Positions 1-7,930 are shown, counted from the stretch's first letter. The stretch is 64,000 bases of DNA from Peptococcaceae bacterium BICA1-7 (GCA_000802095.1 JUEB01000024.1:62001-126000), one strand, 5' to 3'. The notes: generated from the letters alone by a model not told the origin. Translations and numbers: made by a program.

Positions 1-959
1 TCCTCAATACTGTCGGTGGTTACAATGCCGGGCCCCCCGGCATTGGTGACCACTGCCACCCGGCTGCCCCCCGGGACAGGCTGGCTGGAAAAGGCCACGG
101 CCAGGTCAAAAAGTTCGGCCATGGTGGAGGCCCTTATTATTCCCGACTGCCTGAAGGCGGTGTCATAGGCCAGGTTGCTTCCGGCCAGCGCCCCGGTATG
201 GGATGAGGCAGCCTGGGCCCCGGCCTGACTGGTGCCGCTTTTTAGTATTATGACAGGCTTTTTGGCGCTGGCCTCCCGGGCTGTTTTGAGAAAGTGCTTT
301 CCGTCCGCTATATCCTCTATATAGCAGAGAATAACCCTGGTGTTGGGGTCTTCGGCAGCATCCCCGATAAAGTCTGTCTCGGTTAAGTCGGCCTTATTGC
401 CAAGACTTATTATTTTGCTGAAGCCTATGCCCGAGGATTTGCTCCAGTCCAGTATGGCCACCAGCATGGCTCCGCTCTGAGATATAAAGGCTATATTGCC
501 GGCTGCCGGAGATCCCTCGCTAAAGGAGGCGTTAATGGGCACATGGGTGTCCATCATGCCCACGCAGTTGGGTCCTAAAAGGCGCATACCGTAATCCCGG
601 CATATGCGCAACATCTCTTTTTCAAGGGCTAGCCCCTCTTTACCCACTTCCTTAAACCCGGCGCTCACCACCACCAGACTCTTTACCCCGGCCCTGCCGC
701 ACTGCTCGGCCACCTTTACCGCGCCGGCGGCAGGAACAGATATTACGGCCAGATCCACCTTCTTTTCTATGGAAGCTATATCGGGATAGCATTTTAGCCC
801 TTCAATTTCTTTTTCCCTGGGGTTAACCGGATATATGTCCCCTTTGTAGCCGCTCCCGACCATGTTTTTAACTATGGCATTGCCTATTTTCCCGGGCGTT
901 TTTGAGGCCCCTATGACTGCCACCGATCCGGGACTGAAAAAGCTGTTAAGGACACCCAA
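1..959 (-). CDS. ADP-forming acyl-CoA synthetase, CoA-binding N-terminal part (3' end outside window)
   Basis: The N-terminal ~319 residues of an NDP-forming acyl/acetyl-CoA synthetase, which interconverts acyl-CoA + ADP + Pi with acid + CoA + ATP. The start FFSPGSVAVIGASKTPGKIG is the CoA-binding Rossmann domain; next come LLGPNCVGMMD, FISQSGAMLVAILDW and the succinyl-CoA-ligase-like part with SSHTGALAGSN, whose His fits the phosphohistidine loop. I chose TTG at 959 because GGTGGAG lies six bases upstream and the protein then begins as homologues do (MGVLNSFF). An in-frame ATG at 1037 would add 26 atypical residues. It is truncated by the window edge and divergent from the permease at 1166. 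In anaerobes such enzymes make ATP from acyl-CoA; the substrate cannot be read here. Confidence 0.85.
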   Translation of the reverse strand, partial: MGVLNSFFSPGSVAVIGASKTPGKIGNAIVKNMVGSGYKGDIYPVNPREKEIEGLKCYPDIASIEKKVDLAVISVPAAGAVKVAEQCGRAGVKSLVVVSAGFKEVGKEGLALEKEMLRICRDYGMRLLGPNCVGMMDTHVPINASFSEGSPAAGNIAFISQSGAMLVAILDWSKSSGIGFSKIISLGNKADLTETDFIGDAAEDPNTRVILCYIEDIADGKHFLKTAREASAKKPVIILKSGTSQAGAQAASSHTGALAGSNLAYDTAFRQSGIIRASTMAELFDLAVAFSSQPVPGGSRVAVVTNAGGPGIVTTDSIE

Positions 960-1046
960 TACCCACTCCACCTTTTTAAACGGTGTCAACCTCTTTTTAT
1001 GCTTTCCAGGCTGGAGGCTATAAATACGTTTTTGCATGATTAACTT

Positions 1047-1112
1047 GAAACCTGTCGGTATACTGTATATTCTGCAGAAAAATGTTCCCGCAGCCTGTCG
1101 GTATAGTATAAT
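1047..1112. promoter_or_regulatory. Divergent promoter region with a 12-bp direct repeat
   Basis: The sequence CCTGTCGGTATA occurs at 1051-1062 and again at 1094-1105, 43 bp apart (about four helical turns). A TATAAT at 1107-1112 directly follows the second copy and could be the -10 box for the permease. The -35 hexamer is poor, which would suit an activator. Seen directly: the repeat and the TATAAT. Inferred: an operator for a regulator shared by the two divergent genes. Confidence 0.4.
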
Positions 1113-1165
1113 TATAGTGTTTGGTTGCTTTTGACCAAAATAGCTTTAGGGCCGGAGGTATACAG

Positions 1166-2548
1166 TTGCAAAAGGCAGAGCTCAAGGAGATACCGCTGGC
1201 CGACTTTATGGGCCGGGTAAAAAGCCTGGTGTTTGTGGCGCTGTTGGCGGTTTACATAATAAATGTCTGGCTCCCCGGTGAAATAACAGGACAGTTGGTT
1301 AACTACCTCACCGTGATCGCCGTGTCCATCAGTATACCCTTTATCGGTAGGGGCGCCAGGCTGGTGTGTCTGGTGCTTTTTATTGCCGGCGCCTATCTGC
1401 TGTATATGTCCGGGGCAGGGGTGTCTTACTGGGTTGAGGCCATGGGGAAAAACACCAGCCTCTTAATGCTTATGATATCGGTGCCATTGATGGGCGTGCC
1501 CCTCAAATACGGGGGCTACATAAGCACCCTGGATTCGCTGGCCCGGAAATACATGGTCAAAAGATACCAGATGTACTGGGTGCCGGCGCTCTTTAGCTAT
1601 GTGCTGGGGATTTTTATGAATATTGGGGCGGTAACCCTGGCTCACCAGATAACTGCCCGGGGCAGGGTGGCCCACTGTCCCGGGATGCTGGCCAGAAGCA
1701 TATCCAGGGGGTTCGGGTGCGCTCTTTTCTGGTCCCCGAACATGATTTCCACCGCGCTGGTGCTGGATTACCTGAATGTTCCCTGGGAAAAGTATGTATA
1801 CGCAGGTTTTATAATCGCTCTGGTATCACTGGTTTTGGGGTATGTGGCAGAAATATTTGCCCGTCAAGAGGCTGCCGGTGAACCTGACTTGGATTTCCGG
1901 GATACCGCCCCAAAAACGGGAAAAAACAAAATGATTCAGCTGGCTGTGGCAGGAACGGCCTTTTTGTCACTGGTGATATATATTGAGGTGGCCACCAATG
2001 CCCGGGTTATTTCGGTTATCCCTGTTATAGCTCTTCTTTTTCCGGTGGTCTGGCTTCTTTTAATAGGTAAGGGTGGGGCCATCAGGGAAGGGTACGGGGA
2101 CTATTTCAGAAACAGGATAAACAGGTATGATGGTGAAGTTGTGCTTTTTACCGTGGCCGGCTTTTTTTCCGCAGCCCTGGCCCAGTCAGGCTGGGCTGCC
2201 AGAATAAGCGGCTATCTTATGCACTTTTCCGGCCAGTCCATAGCGTCGGTGGCTCTGACCATAATGCTGGCAGTAATTTTAACCAGTATGATAGGCATTC
2301 ATCCCATGGTACTGGTTTCAGCCTTTGCCACATCCCTTGATGCGGCGGCAATGGGCATTAATCCGGTATATCTTGCTCTGGTGCTTATTGCCGGGTGGTC
2401 TCTGGGGGCCACCGTATCTCCTATGTCAGGCACCTCTCTGGTGGTGGGAAGCCTTACCCGAAAGTCTCCCATGGAGGTGGCCTACGGCAATCTGCCCCAT
2501 ACCGTGCTGGTGACCGGAGCTATTATTTTATTCCTGGCTCTGTGCTAG
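1166..2548 (+). CDS. Multi-spanning membrane permease, ion-transporter superfamily type
   Basis: A protein of about 460 residues with some ten to twelve hydrophobic segments and a central hydrophilic loop (~230-250). The two halves carry matching Pro/Gly-rich, Ser/Thr-rich signatures: PNMISTALVLDYLNVPW in the first and GATVSPMSGTSLVVGSL near the C-terminus, like the paired re-entrant loops of carboxylate/citrate/DctM-type secondary transporters. Substrate unknown; an organic anion is a guess supported only by the divergent acyl-CoA synthetase. I chose TTG at 1166, with GGAGGT six bases upstream; another in-frame TTG at 1121 has no ribosome site. An intrinsic terminator follows at 2581. Confidence 0.75.
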   Translation: MQKAELKEIPLADFMGRVKSLVFVALLAVYIINVWLPGEITGQLVNYLTVIAVSISIPFIGRGARLVCLVLFIAGAYLLYMSGAGVSYWVEAMGKNTSLLMLMISVPLMGVPLKYGGYISTLDSLARKYMVKRYQMYWVPALFSYVLGIFMNIGAVTLAHQITARGRVAHCPGMLARSISRGFGCALFWSPNMISTALVLDYLNVPWEKYVYAGFIIALVSLVLGYVAEIFARQEAAGEPDLDFRDTAPKTGKNKMIQLAVAGTAFLSLVIYIEVATNARVISVIPVIALLFPVVWLLLIGKGGAIREGYGDYFRNRINRYDGEVVLFTVAGFFSAALAQSGWAARISGYLMHFSGQSIASVALTIMLAVILTSMIGIHPMVLVSAFATSLDAAAMGINPVYLALVLIAGWSLGATVSPMSGTSLVVGSLTRKSPMEVAYGNLPHTVLVTGAIILFLALC

Positions 2549-2580
2549 CCGGTCTGTCTTAATAATTTACACAGCAAAAA

Positions 2581-2601
2581 AGAGGCAGGGACACTGCCTC
2601 T
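2581..2601. terminator. Hairpin terminator, probably shared by convergent genes
   Basis: AGAGGCAG (2581-2588) pairs perfectly with CTGCCTCT (2594-2601) around a five-base loop. A-rich sequence precedes it, so it has a T-run on the minus strand and could serve both the permease and the small gene at 2621. Confidence 0.6.
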
Positions 2602-2620
2602 TAAATCTGCAAGCGGTAAG

Positions 2621-2848
2621 TTATTTGTTTGTGGCTTTGCCCAGAGTCAGATCTACATTGAACATGTTGCCCATGTCAATAAATATCTTCCAGTTAGGTC
2701 TGTTCCGGCACTCTTCTATAAGCTCCGCAAGCGGTGACCTTATCTTTTCCGGCAGCCTGGTCCCGCAGCTGGGGCAAACGGGGTTTTCGGTTTTTCCCTC
2801 AATGAGCTGGTATTTTCCTCCACAATCACCGCAACTAACAAAAATCAT
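2621..2848 (-). CDS. Small zinc-ribbon protein (75 aa)
   Basis: A 75-residue protein with two CxxC knuckles, CGDC near residue 6 and CPSC near residue 25, arranged as a rubredoxin-like zinc ribbon, followed by a short helical and mixed tail ending NVDLTLGKATNK. It begins MIFVSCGDCGGKYQL behind GGGGAGGG. Family function unknown; such FmdB-like or orphan ribbons are often nucleic-acid or protein adaptors. Its stop lies just inside the terminator at 2581. Confidence 0.65.
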   Translation of the reverse strand: MIFVSCGDCGGKYQLIEGKTENPVCPSCGTRLPEKIRSPLAELIEECRNRPNWKIFIDMGNMFNVDLTLGKATNK

Positions 2849-2919
2849 AATTACCCCTCCCCGTATTAAAGAATGTATATTGTTTTATTCGGCAAATTTG
2901 CCAAAAATCTGTACTCTTT

Positions 2920-2945
2920 AAAAAAAATACCGGTTATAAACCGGT
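2920..2945 (-). terminator. Intrinsic terminator at the end of the riboswitch transcript
   Basis: On the minus strand ACCGGTT pairs with AACCGGT (plus-strand 2929-2935 and 2939-2945) and is followed by eight T residues. It ends the transcript that starts at the c-di-GMP riboswitch near 3857 and closes immediately behind the stop of the small ORF at 2945-3121. Confidence 0.75.
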
Positions 2946-3121
2946 TAGAGGTTTTTTGATTTCTTTGTGGATATAGGGAAGGAGGTAGAATTCTTTTTTG
3001 CTGTTTTAATGCTTCCTCTGTACATAGCCCCGTAATACCATTTAATAAGCTCTCTTTTAAATGACTGGCTTAGTCCGGCCCTTTCTCCGGACGGGGCTTT
3101 GGCTCCTGTTTTTTCCGGCAA
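2945..3121 (-). CDS. Possible small basic protein (58 aa), TTG start
   Basis: An open frame of 59 codons begins with TTG at 3121 behind AAAGGAG (nine-base spacing) and stops exactly at the terminator hairpin. The product is lysine-rich, with a central stretch FKRELIKWYYGAMYRGSIK and a basic Ser/Thr/Lys-rich tail. It overlaps the shifted tail of the receiver gene by 65 bases in another frame. I recognise no family. Support is the ribosome site, the fit to the terminator and the protein-like middle; against it are its size and the overlap. Confidence 0.4.
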   Translation of the reverse strand: MPEKTGAKAPSGERAGLSQSFKRELIKWYYGAMYRGSIKTAKKNSTSFPISTKKSKNL

Positions 3122-3268
3122 TGACGGTCTCTCCTTTCAAGGCAATGAGTAAGTATTTAATGCTATTTGAAAGGATGGATAAATATACCTCGCCGTCAAT
3201 TTTTTTAACTATCCGGCCTTGCGGCCCCACCTCATCCTGCCACCCTCCCTGACAGGGACCTCGGTAGA
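3057..3268 (-). pseudogene. Out-of-frame C-terminal continuation of the receiver-like gene
   Basis: After the receiver frame is left, the -1 frame on the minus strand stays open to TAA at 3057-3059 and reads as convincing protein: GWQDEVGPQGRIVKKI, then DGEVYLSILSNSIKYLLIAL and a basic end. The frame actually used by the upstream gene degenerates into REGGRMRWGRKAG before its stop. One extra C in the C-run (G-run on the plus strand, 3269-3272) would join the two as WNPLYRGPCQGGWQDEVG. I infer a one-base deletion, either real or a homopolymer error. Confidence 0.5.
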
Positions 3269-3727
3269 GGGGTTCCAGCCTTTGCCGTTGTTGAATTCCA
3301 GTTCTCTTCTCCGGTGGTTGGACATATAATATTTCCTTATTTCACCGGGGGCCAGCAGGAAGTAGCGTCCCAGTCTTTCCCCCTGCTGCAGGGGCTTTAA
3401 TAATATGTCGTCGGCATTGGCGGAAAAGCTCTGCAGAACATCTTCCTTGGTGATGGAGTTGGCATAGATAATTACAGGGCACTTGTGAATATTCTTCAGC
3501 GTCTTGACAAATTTCATTTTGTTTTGCTTGGCGAATCCTAGAGACAACAGTATAAAGCTGGGCTTTTTATTTACTATCATGGTTACTGCCATCGATTCCT
3601 CATCAGCCTCGAATATTTCGCAGTTCTTGCCCAGAAGAAGAATCTTCATGGTTGTCCTCATGAACATGGAGTGGTCAATGATCATTACTTTTTTGAGGGG
3701 ATCTGCTGAAATGGTTTTCCTGGGCAT
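3209..3727 (-). CDS. Degenerate response-regulator receiver protein, likely frameshifted near its 3' end
   Basis: A CheY-like receiver fold covers residues ~10-120: KKVMIIDHSMFMRTTMKILL at the start and DDILLKPL with the conserved Lys111. The acidic pair is reduced to D18-H19 and the phospho-acceptor aspartate is replaced by Ser62 (FILLSLG), so ordinary phosphorylation looks impossible: a pseudo-receiver. I chose ATG at 3727, with GGGAGGTC upstream; the longer frame from 3781 would overlap the riboswitch. No DNA-binding domain is visible. The last ~25 residues look out of frame (see 3057-3268). Because the gene sits under a c-di-GMP riboswitch, a role in motility, adhesion or development is a reasonable inference only. 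Confidence 0.7.
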   Translation of the reverse strand: MPRKTISADPLKKVMIIDHSMFMRTTMKILLLGKNCEIFEADEESMAVTMIVNKKPSFILLSLGFAKQNKMKFVKTLKNIHKCPVIIYANSITKEDVLQSFSANADDILLKPLQQGERLGRYFLLAPGEIRKYYMSNHRRRELEFNNGKGWNPSTEVPVREGGRMRWGRKAG

Positions 3728-3780
3728 AAAAATGACCTCCCTTATGGTATCGAAAGGCCACTGGTACTTGACCACCGTCA

Positions 3781-3857
3781 AGGCAGCTGGCTGTCATAGG
3801 TTGGATGCCTTTAGACCCTCTAGCTTTGCGTCACTGCTTTTCAGCAGTTTTGCCAAA
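3781..3857 (-). promoter_or_regulatory. Cyclic di-GMP-I (GEMM) riboswitch
   Basis: The minus strand holds the conserved parts of the class I c-di-GMP aptamer in order: GGCAAA, a short stem capped by the GAAA tetraloop, GTGACGCAAAGC, GGTCTAAAG, a second stem, then ATGACAGCCAGCTGCC. The outer GGCA and TGCC ends pair to close P1. It ends about 50 bases before the start of the receiver-like gene. No T-run hairpin separates aptamer and gene, so control may be translational. A possible promoter (TTGCAC, 17 bp, AAATAT) lies just upstream at 3865-3900. Confidence 0.9.
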
Positions 3858-3952
3858 TTATTCTCTTGACTATATTTTAAACTAAGCAGGCTCAGTGCAA
3901 ATAGGACTTAGAGTAGATATTTGTGGGACAATAGGCCCATTTATGACCTTTG

Positions 3953-4153
3953 TCACAGTATTCTCATGCGGGGGCCGGTGCCCCTTAAATTCTGATAGTG
4001 TCCGCAGTCCGGGCAGGGAAAGCGCATTCTGGTCATTATCTCGGCATAGAGCTTTTTAGTCTCATCCGACTGTTTTTCAATATCCGGCACCTCAAATAGT
4101 GTTCCGCACTCCACACACCTTATGGCCGTTGCCAGGTTGGGCCTTTCAGTCAA
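3953..4153 (-). CDS. Small zinc-ribbon protein (66 aa)
   Basis: A 66-residue protein with two CxxC pairs, CVEC near residue 13 and CPDC near residue 47, separated by a charged helical spacer (EKQSDETKKLYAEIMTRM). It starts at TTG 4153, eight bases behind a G-rich ribosome site. It resembles the ribbon at 2621 in design but not in sequence. No family recognised; a zinc-binding structural or adaptor role is inferred from the cysteines alone. Confidence 0.55.
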   Translation of the reverse strand: MTERPNLATAIRCVECGTLFEVPDIEKQSDETKKLYAEIMTRMRFPCPDCGHYQNLRGTGPRMRIL

Positions 4154-4560
4154 ATCAAACGCCCCCCTTATATGATTGCCAGCATATTCTGTGGTCTTTG
4201 CTATATTGTCTGCCTGTTTGGCTTTTTTTTATTCACCTGGGCTGTCTTAAAGGAATGCGACCCTTGCCTGCTGTATTTGTCAATTTACTTTATTAGTGTA
4301 TATCTATCAGTTCTTTCCGGGTTTCTCCCGGTGACTGGTTCTGATATAATTACCCTGTGGGCAGTATATTTTAATTATTAGAAATAATAGGTGGTACCAA
4401 CCCCAGGAGTGACAAGGACTTCCACAACACAGCTGTCAAATTTCAAGCCTCTATAAACAGAGAAATTCTAATAATTATTAATTAGTCTGCCAATTTACCA
4501 GATAGTGGCATAAAAATAGGTACTAAAAATTAAAAAACACTGTATTTTCTGTAATTTTCC
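4154..4560. other. AT-rich intergenic region upstream of frdCAB
   Basis: No convincing gene. A hydrophobic 69-codon frame at 4172-4381 (plus) has no ribosome site and is probably chance. An 11-bp perfect inverted repeat is present: AATTATTAGAA at 4373-4383 and TTCTAATAATT at 4466-4476, about 90 bp apart, which could be paired operator half-sites for the fumarate reductase promoter downstream. Confidence 0.35.
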
Positions 4561-4574
4561 CTCTTTGTCCCTCC

Positions 4575-4590
4575 TGGCATAATTTTTGCG
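4575..4590 (+). promoter_or_regulatory. Candidate sigma-54 (-24/-12) promoter of frdCAB
   Basis: The string TGGCAT-N5-TTGCG places GG at 4576-4577 and GC at 4588-4589 with exactly ten bases between, as in the -24/-12 consensus TGGCAC-N5-TTGCA. It lies 100 bp upstream of frdC. No sigma-54 activator is encoded in this window. A single match of this kind can arise by chance. Confidence 0.4.
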
Positions 4591-4689
4591 TAGATATATG
4601 TAGCTGGCCGGAAAAAACCCCCAGCAGCCGGCAGGAGGCAGCACCCAGGGCGCCATGCCGGCAAAAGAGGAAAATGAAAGGAGTTAAAA

Positions 4690-5322
4690 ATGCTGGTACA
4701 AAAAATTCTTACCAGAAACCCAAAGGCAGAACTGTATTATGACCTGGTGGAACTTTTTACCGGGATCACACTGGTGGGTTTCCTGTGGACGCACATGCTG
4801 TTTGTTTCCACTATCCTCCTGGGATCGGACCTGTTCAACACTCTGTCAAAGTCCCTGGACGATTATTATCTGTCCTACGTAGGCATTCCTTTTATTGTTT
4901 TAGTTTTTATTATGCACATTCTCTCCGCCGGTCGCCGGCTGCCTACCCGCTATCAGGAGCAGAAGATAATCTGGCGGCATGCCAAAATGCTCCAGGGGAC
5001 GGACACCTGGGTCTGGGTTTTCCAGGCAATCACCGGGGCAGCCATATTTGCTCTGGCCAGCATTCACATGTTTGTGGTACTAACAGGCTGGCCCATCACG
5101 GCCACCACCAGCGCCGGACGCGTGGAGGCCTTCTGGTGGTTCTACCTGGTACTTTTGCTGCTTGGGGAATATCACGCCGGGTTCGGAATCTACCGGCAGT
5201 TCGTTAAGTGGGGATGGTTCCCCAGAAAGCCTTTGGGCTATGTTTCCAAGCTTATCACCGTAATCATACTGACACTGGGCGTGGCCGCCCTGTGGGTATT
5301 TCTTCAGCTGGGAGGTGCCTAG
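4690..5322 (+). CDS. frdC: Fumarate reductase / succinate dehydrogenase diheme cytochrome b subunit
   Basis: A membrane anchor of 210 residues with five hydrophobic helices, of the Wolinella-type diheme cytochrome b family. Four well-placed histidines for two b hemes lie in FLWTHMLF (~35), FIMHILSAGRRLP, LASIHMFVVLTG and LLGEYHAGFGIYRQF. It passes electrons between menaquinone and the catalytic subunits. ATG at 4690 follows AAAGGAG. Its stop abuts the ATG of frdA with no spacer. Gene order C-A-B and the diheme type suggest quinol:fumarate reductase or succinate oxidation by reverse electron flow, as in syntrophic and sulfate-reducing Firmicutes; direction cannot be told from sequence. Confidence 0.9.
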   Translation: MLVQKILTRNPKAELYYDLVELFTGITLVGFLWTHMLFVSTILLGSDLFNTLSKSLDDYYLSYVGIPFIVLVFIMHILSAGRRLPTRYQEQKIIWRHAKMLQGTDTWVWVFQAITGAAIFALASIHMFVVLTGWPITATTSAGRVEAFWWFYLVLLLLGEYHAGFGIYRQFVKWGWFPRKPLGYVSKLITVIILTLGVAALWVFLQLGGA

Positions 5323-7158
5323 ATGAGCAACTATACTACTATTGTTAGCGATGTACTGGTCGTCGGGGCAGGGCTGGCCGGAGAAAGAGCAGCCATAGAA
5401 GCAGCCTCCCGGGGACTCGATGTTATTATTCTTAGCCTTGTGCCGCCCCGGCGGTCACACAGCACGGCGGCCCAGGGAGGCTGCCAGGCATCTTTGGGCA
5501 ACTGCGCCATGGGCAGCGGAGACAATACCGATGTCCACTTTGCCGACACCGTAAAGGGTTCTGACTGGGGCTGCGACCAGGAGGTGGCCCGCCTTTTCGT
5601 GGAGACCGCGCCAAAGGCGGTTCGGCAGATGTCCATGTGGGGCGTTCCCTGGAACCGCGTGGTGGGAGGCAAAAAAACCCTCCCGGACGGTCGGGAAGTT
5701 GAAGACCCCAAAGAAAAAGAAGGACTTATCACTGCCAGGGACTTTGGAGGCACCGCCAAGTGGCGTACCTGCTACACCGCCGACGGCGCCGGGCACACCC
5801 TTCAGTACGCCGTGGACAGCGTAGTGATAAAGTTGGGGATAACGGTGCACGACCGCACCGAGGCCATTTCCTTAATACATGACGGGGAGACCTGCCTGGG
5901 TGTTGTGGCCAGGTGCCTGAAAACCGGTGAGCTGAGAATTTATCTGGCCAAATCCACTGTTATTGCCACCGGCGGTTACGGAAGGCTTTACGGGGCCTCC
6001 ACTAACGCCATAATAAACGAGGGCAATGGTATGTCCATCGCCCTGAATACCGGCCTTGTTCCCCTGGGCAATATGGAGGCCGTACAGTTTCACCCCACCG
6101 GGATGGTCCCGGTATGGATACTGATTACAGAAGGAGCCCGGGGTGACGGAGGCTACCTGCTTGACAAGAATCACCACCGCTTCATGCCGGACTATGAGCC
6201 CAAGAAAAAGGAGCTTGCCTCCAGGGACGTTGTATCCCGCCGCATGATTCAGCACATTCGCAAGGGCCATGGAGTGGACAGCCCTTACGGGCCGCACCTC
6301 TGGCTGGATATAAGGCACCTGGGCGCCAAGCACATCAATACAAACTTAAGGGAAATAGCCAATATCTGCAAAAACTTTAATGGCATAGACCCGGTAAATG
6401 CCCTCATTCCTGTGCGGCCTACCCAGCACTACAGCATGGGCGGGGTAAGGACCAATATAGACGGGCAGGTATATGGTCTGAAAGGCCTCTTCGCAGTGGG
6501 CGAGGCTGCCTGCTGGGACCTGCACGGCTTCAACCGCCTGGGGGGCAACTCCCTGGCTGAAACCATAGTGAGCGGCTGGATAGTCGGCAAAAAAATGGCG
6601 GAATACACCCTGGGTGCCGCCGAGCTCAATTATCAGTACAACAATGTGCAGGGTTTTGCCAAAGAGCAGCAGGAGAGAATCAACAACCTCATCGCAGGGA
6701 AACAGGGAAAAGAGAATGTCTATGCCCTGAGAAAAGAGATGGAGCAAACCCTGATGGACTATGTGGGCATATTCAGAAACGGGCCCGACCTGCAAAAGGC
6801 GGTAGACAACTTAAAAGAAATCTACCATAGATCTCTTAAGATAGGTCTTCAGAGCAGCGGCAAAGGGGCCAATCCGGAGCTGAGCACTTGCCTGCGTATG
6901 CCCGGAATGCTTCGCCTGGCACTGTGCATCTCTTACGGGGCGCTGACCAGGACCGAAAGCCGGGGCAGTCACGCCAGGGAGGATTTCCCCAAACGTGACG
7001 ACGCCAACTGGCTTAAGCGCACATTGGCTTACTGGAAGGAAGGAAGCGACCTTCCGGACCTCCAGTACGAGCCGGTCAAGATAACCGAGCTGCCTCCGGG
7101 AGACCGCGGATACGGTGAATCCTCCGCCTCATCGGCGGAAGGGAAAAAACAAAACTGA
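5323..7158 (+). CDS. frdA: Fumarate reductase / succinate dehydrogenase flavoprotein subunit
   Basis: A 611-residue FAD subunit that carries out fumarate/succinate interconversion at the membrane. The N-terminus has the dinucleotide fold VVGAGLAGERAAIEA; SHSTAAQGG near residue 45 carries the histidine that binds FAD covalently. The substrate site shows HPTGMVP, TEGARGDGG, RPTQHYSMGG and the C-terminal HGFNRLGGNSLAE with its arginine. The C-terminal helical domain includes SRGSHAREDFPKRDD. Length is normal for the family. It lies between frdC and frdB and ends 13 bp before the frdB start. Confidence 0.95.
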   Translation: MSNYTTIVSDVLVVGAGLAGERAAIEAASRGLDVIILSLVPPRRSHSTAAQGGCQASLGNCAMGSGDNTDVHFADTVKGSDWGCDQEVARLFVETAPKAVRQMSMWGVPWNRVVGGKKTLPDGREVEDPKEKEGLITARDFGGTAKWRTCYTADGAGHTLQYAVDSVVIKLGITVHDRTEAISLIHDGETCLGVVARCLKTGELRIYLAKSTVIATGGYGRLYGASTNAIINEGNGMSIALNTGLVPLGNMEAVQFHPTGMVPVWILITEGARGDGGYLLDKNHHRFMPDYEPKKKELASRDVVSRRMIQHIRKGHGVDSPYGPHLWLDIRHLGAKHINTNLREIANICKNFNGIDPVNALIPVRPTQHYSMGGVRTNIDGQVYGLKGLFAVGEAACWDLHGFNRLGGNSLAETIVSGWIVGKKMAEYTLGAAELNYQYNNVQGFAKEQQERINNLIAGKQGKENVYALRKEMEQTLMDYVGIFRNGPDLQKAVDNLKEIYHRSLKIGLQSSGKGANPELSTCLRMPGMLRLALCISYGALTRTESRGSHAREDFPKRDDANWLKRTLAYWKEGSDLPDLQYEPVKITELPPGDRGYGESSASSAEGKKQN

Positions 7159-7171
7159 CAAGGAGGGTAAA

Positions 7172-7897
7172 ATGAGCACCAGAAAGTTCAGCATTTTTAG
7201 ATATAACCCCATTACTCCGGAAGTCAAGCCCTTCATGCAGGAATACACCATAGAAGAGCCGCCGGGGATGACCATTTTCGTGGCGCTGAACAAAATCCGC
7301 GAGGAGCTGGACCCCACCCTCATGTTTGATTTCGTTTGCCGGGCCGCTATCTGCGGTTCCTGCGCCATGATCATAAACGGCAAGCCCAGGCTGGCCTGCA
7401 AGACTCTTACCAGTGACCTGAAGGGCACGGTAACCCTGATGCCGCTTCCTGTTTTCAAGCTCATCGGAGATCTTTCGGTGGACACCGGAACATGGTTCAG
7501 GCACCTTTCAGTCAAGACCAAGTCCTGGATTCACAGCAGTAAGGAGTTCGACCCCAATGCTCCAGAGGACCGCATGGATAACGAAACAGCCCTGGAGATA
7601 TACGAGGCTGAGCGGTGCATAGAGTGCGGCTGCTGTATAGCCGGCTGTGTTACGGCCAATATAAGGGAAGACTTCCTCGGTGCGGCCGGGATAAACAGGG
7701 TTGCCCGCTTCATGGTGGACCCCAGGGATGAAAGGTCCAAAGAGGAATATTTTGATGTTATCGGATCGGACGAGGGAGCTTTTGGCTGCATGGGCCTCAT
7801 GGCCTGTGACGATAACTGCCCGATGCAGCTGCCGCTGCAGTTGCAGCTCTCCTTCGTGCGCAGGAAGATGGTGTCCTTTGGTCTTTCAATAAAATAG
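7172..7897 (+). CDS. frdB: Fumarate reductase / succinate dehydrogenase iron-sulfur subunit
   Basis: A 241-residue electron-transfer subunit. The plant-type [2Fe-2S] domain shows CRAAICGSC plus a fourth cysteine 12 residues on (KPRLAC). The C-terminal domain has CIECGCCIAGC for [4Fe-4S] and CMGLMACDDNCP for the second cubane/[3Fe-4S] ligands. ATG at 7172 lies behind AAGGAGGG; an upstream in-frame ATG at 7115 sits inside frdA and lacks a ribosome site. Last gene of the frdCAB operon, followed by two strong terminators. Confidence 0.95.
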   Translation: MSTRKFSIFRYNPITPEVKPFMQEYTIEEPPGMTIFVALNKIREELDPTLMFDFVCRAAICGSCAMIINGKPRLACKTLTSDLKGTVTLMPLPVFKLIGDLSVDTGTWFRHLSVKTKSWIHSSKEFDPNAPEDRMDNETALEIYEAERCIECGCCIAGCVTANIREDFLGAAGINRVARFMVDPRDERSKEEYFDVIGSDEGAFGCMGLMACDDNCPMQLPLQLQLSFVRRKMVSFGLSIK

Positions 7898-7930
7898 TAC
7901 AACTTTCCTTCCCTTCTCAATACTCCAAAA

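Noticed and set aside
4172-4381. 69-codon hydrophobic ORF
   Set aside because: No ribosome site, AT-rich intergenic DNA; hydrophobic bias follows from T-rich codons.
5331-5850. Several long minus-strand ORFs inside frdA, and similar shadows in most GC-rich genes
   Set aside because: They mirror strong coding frames on the other strand and lack ribosome sites.
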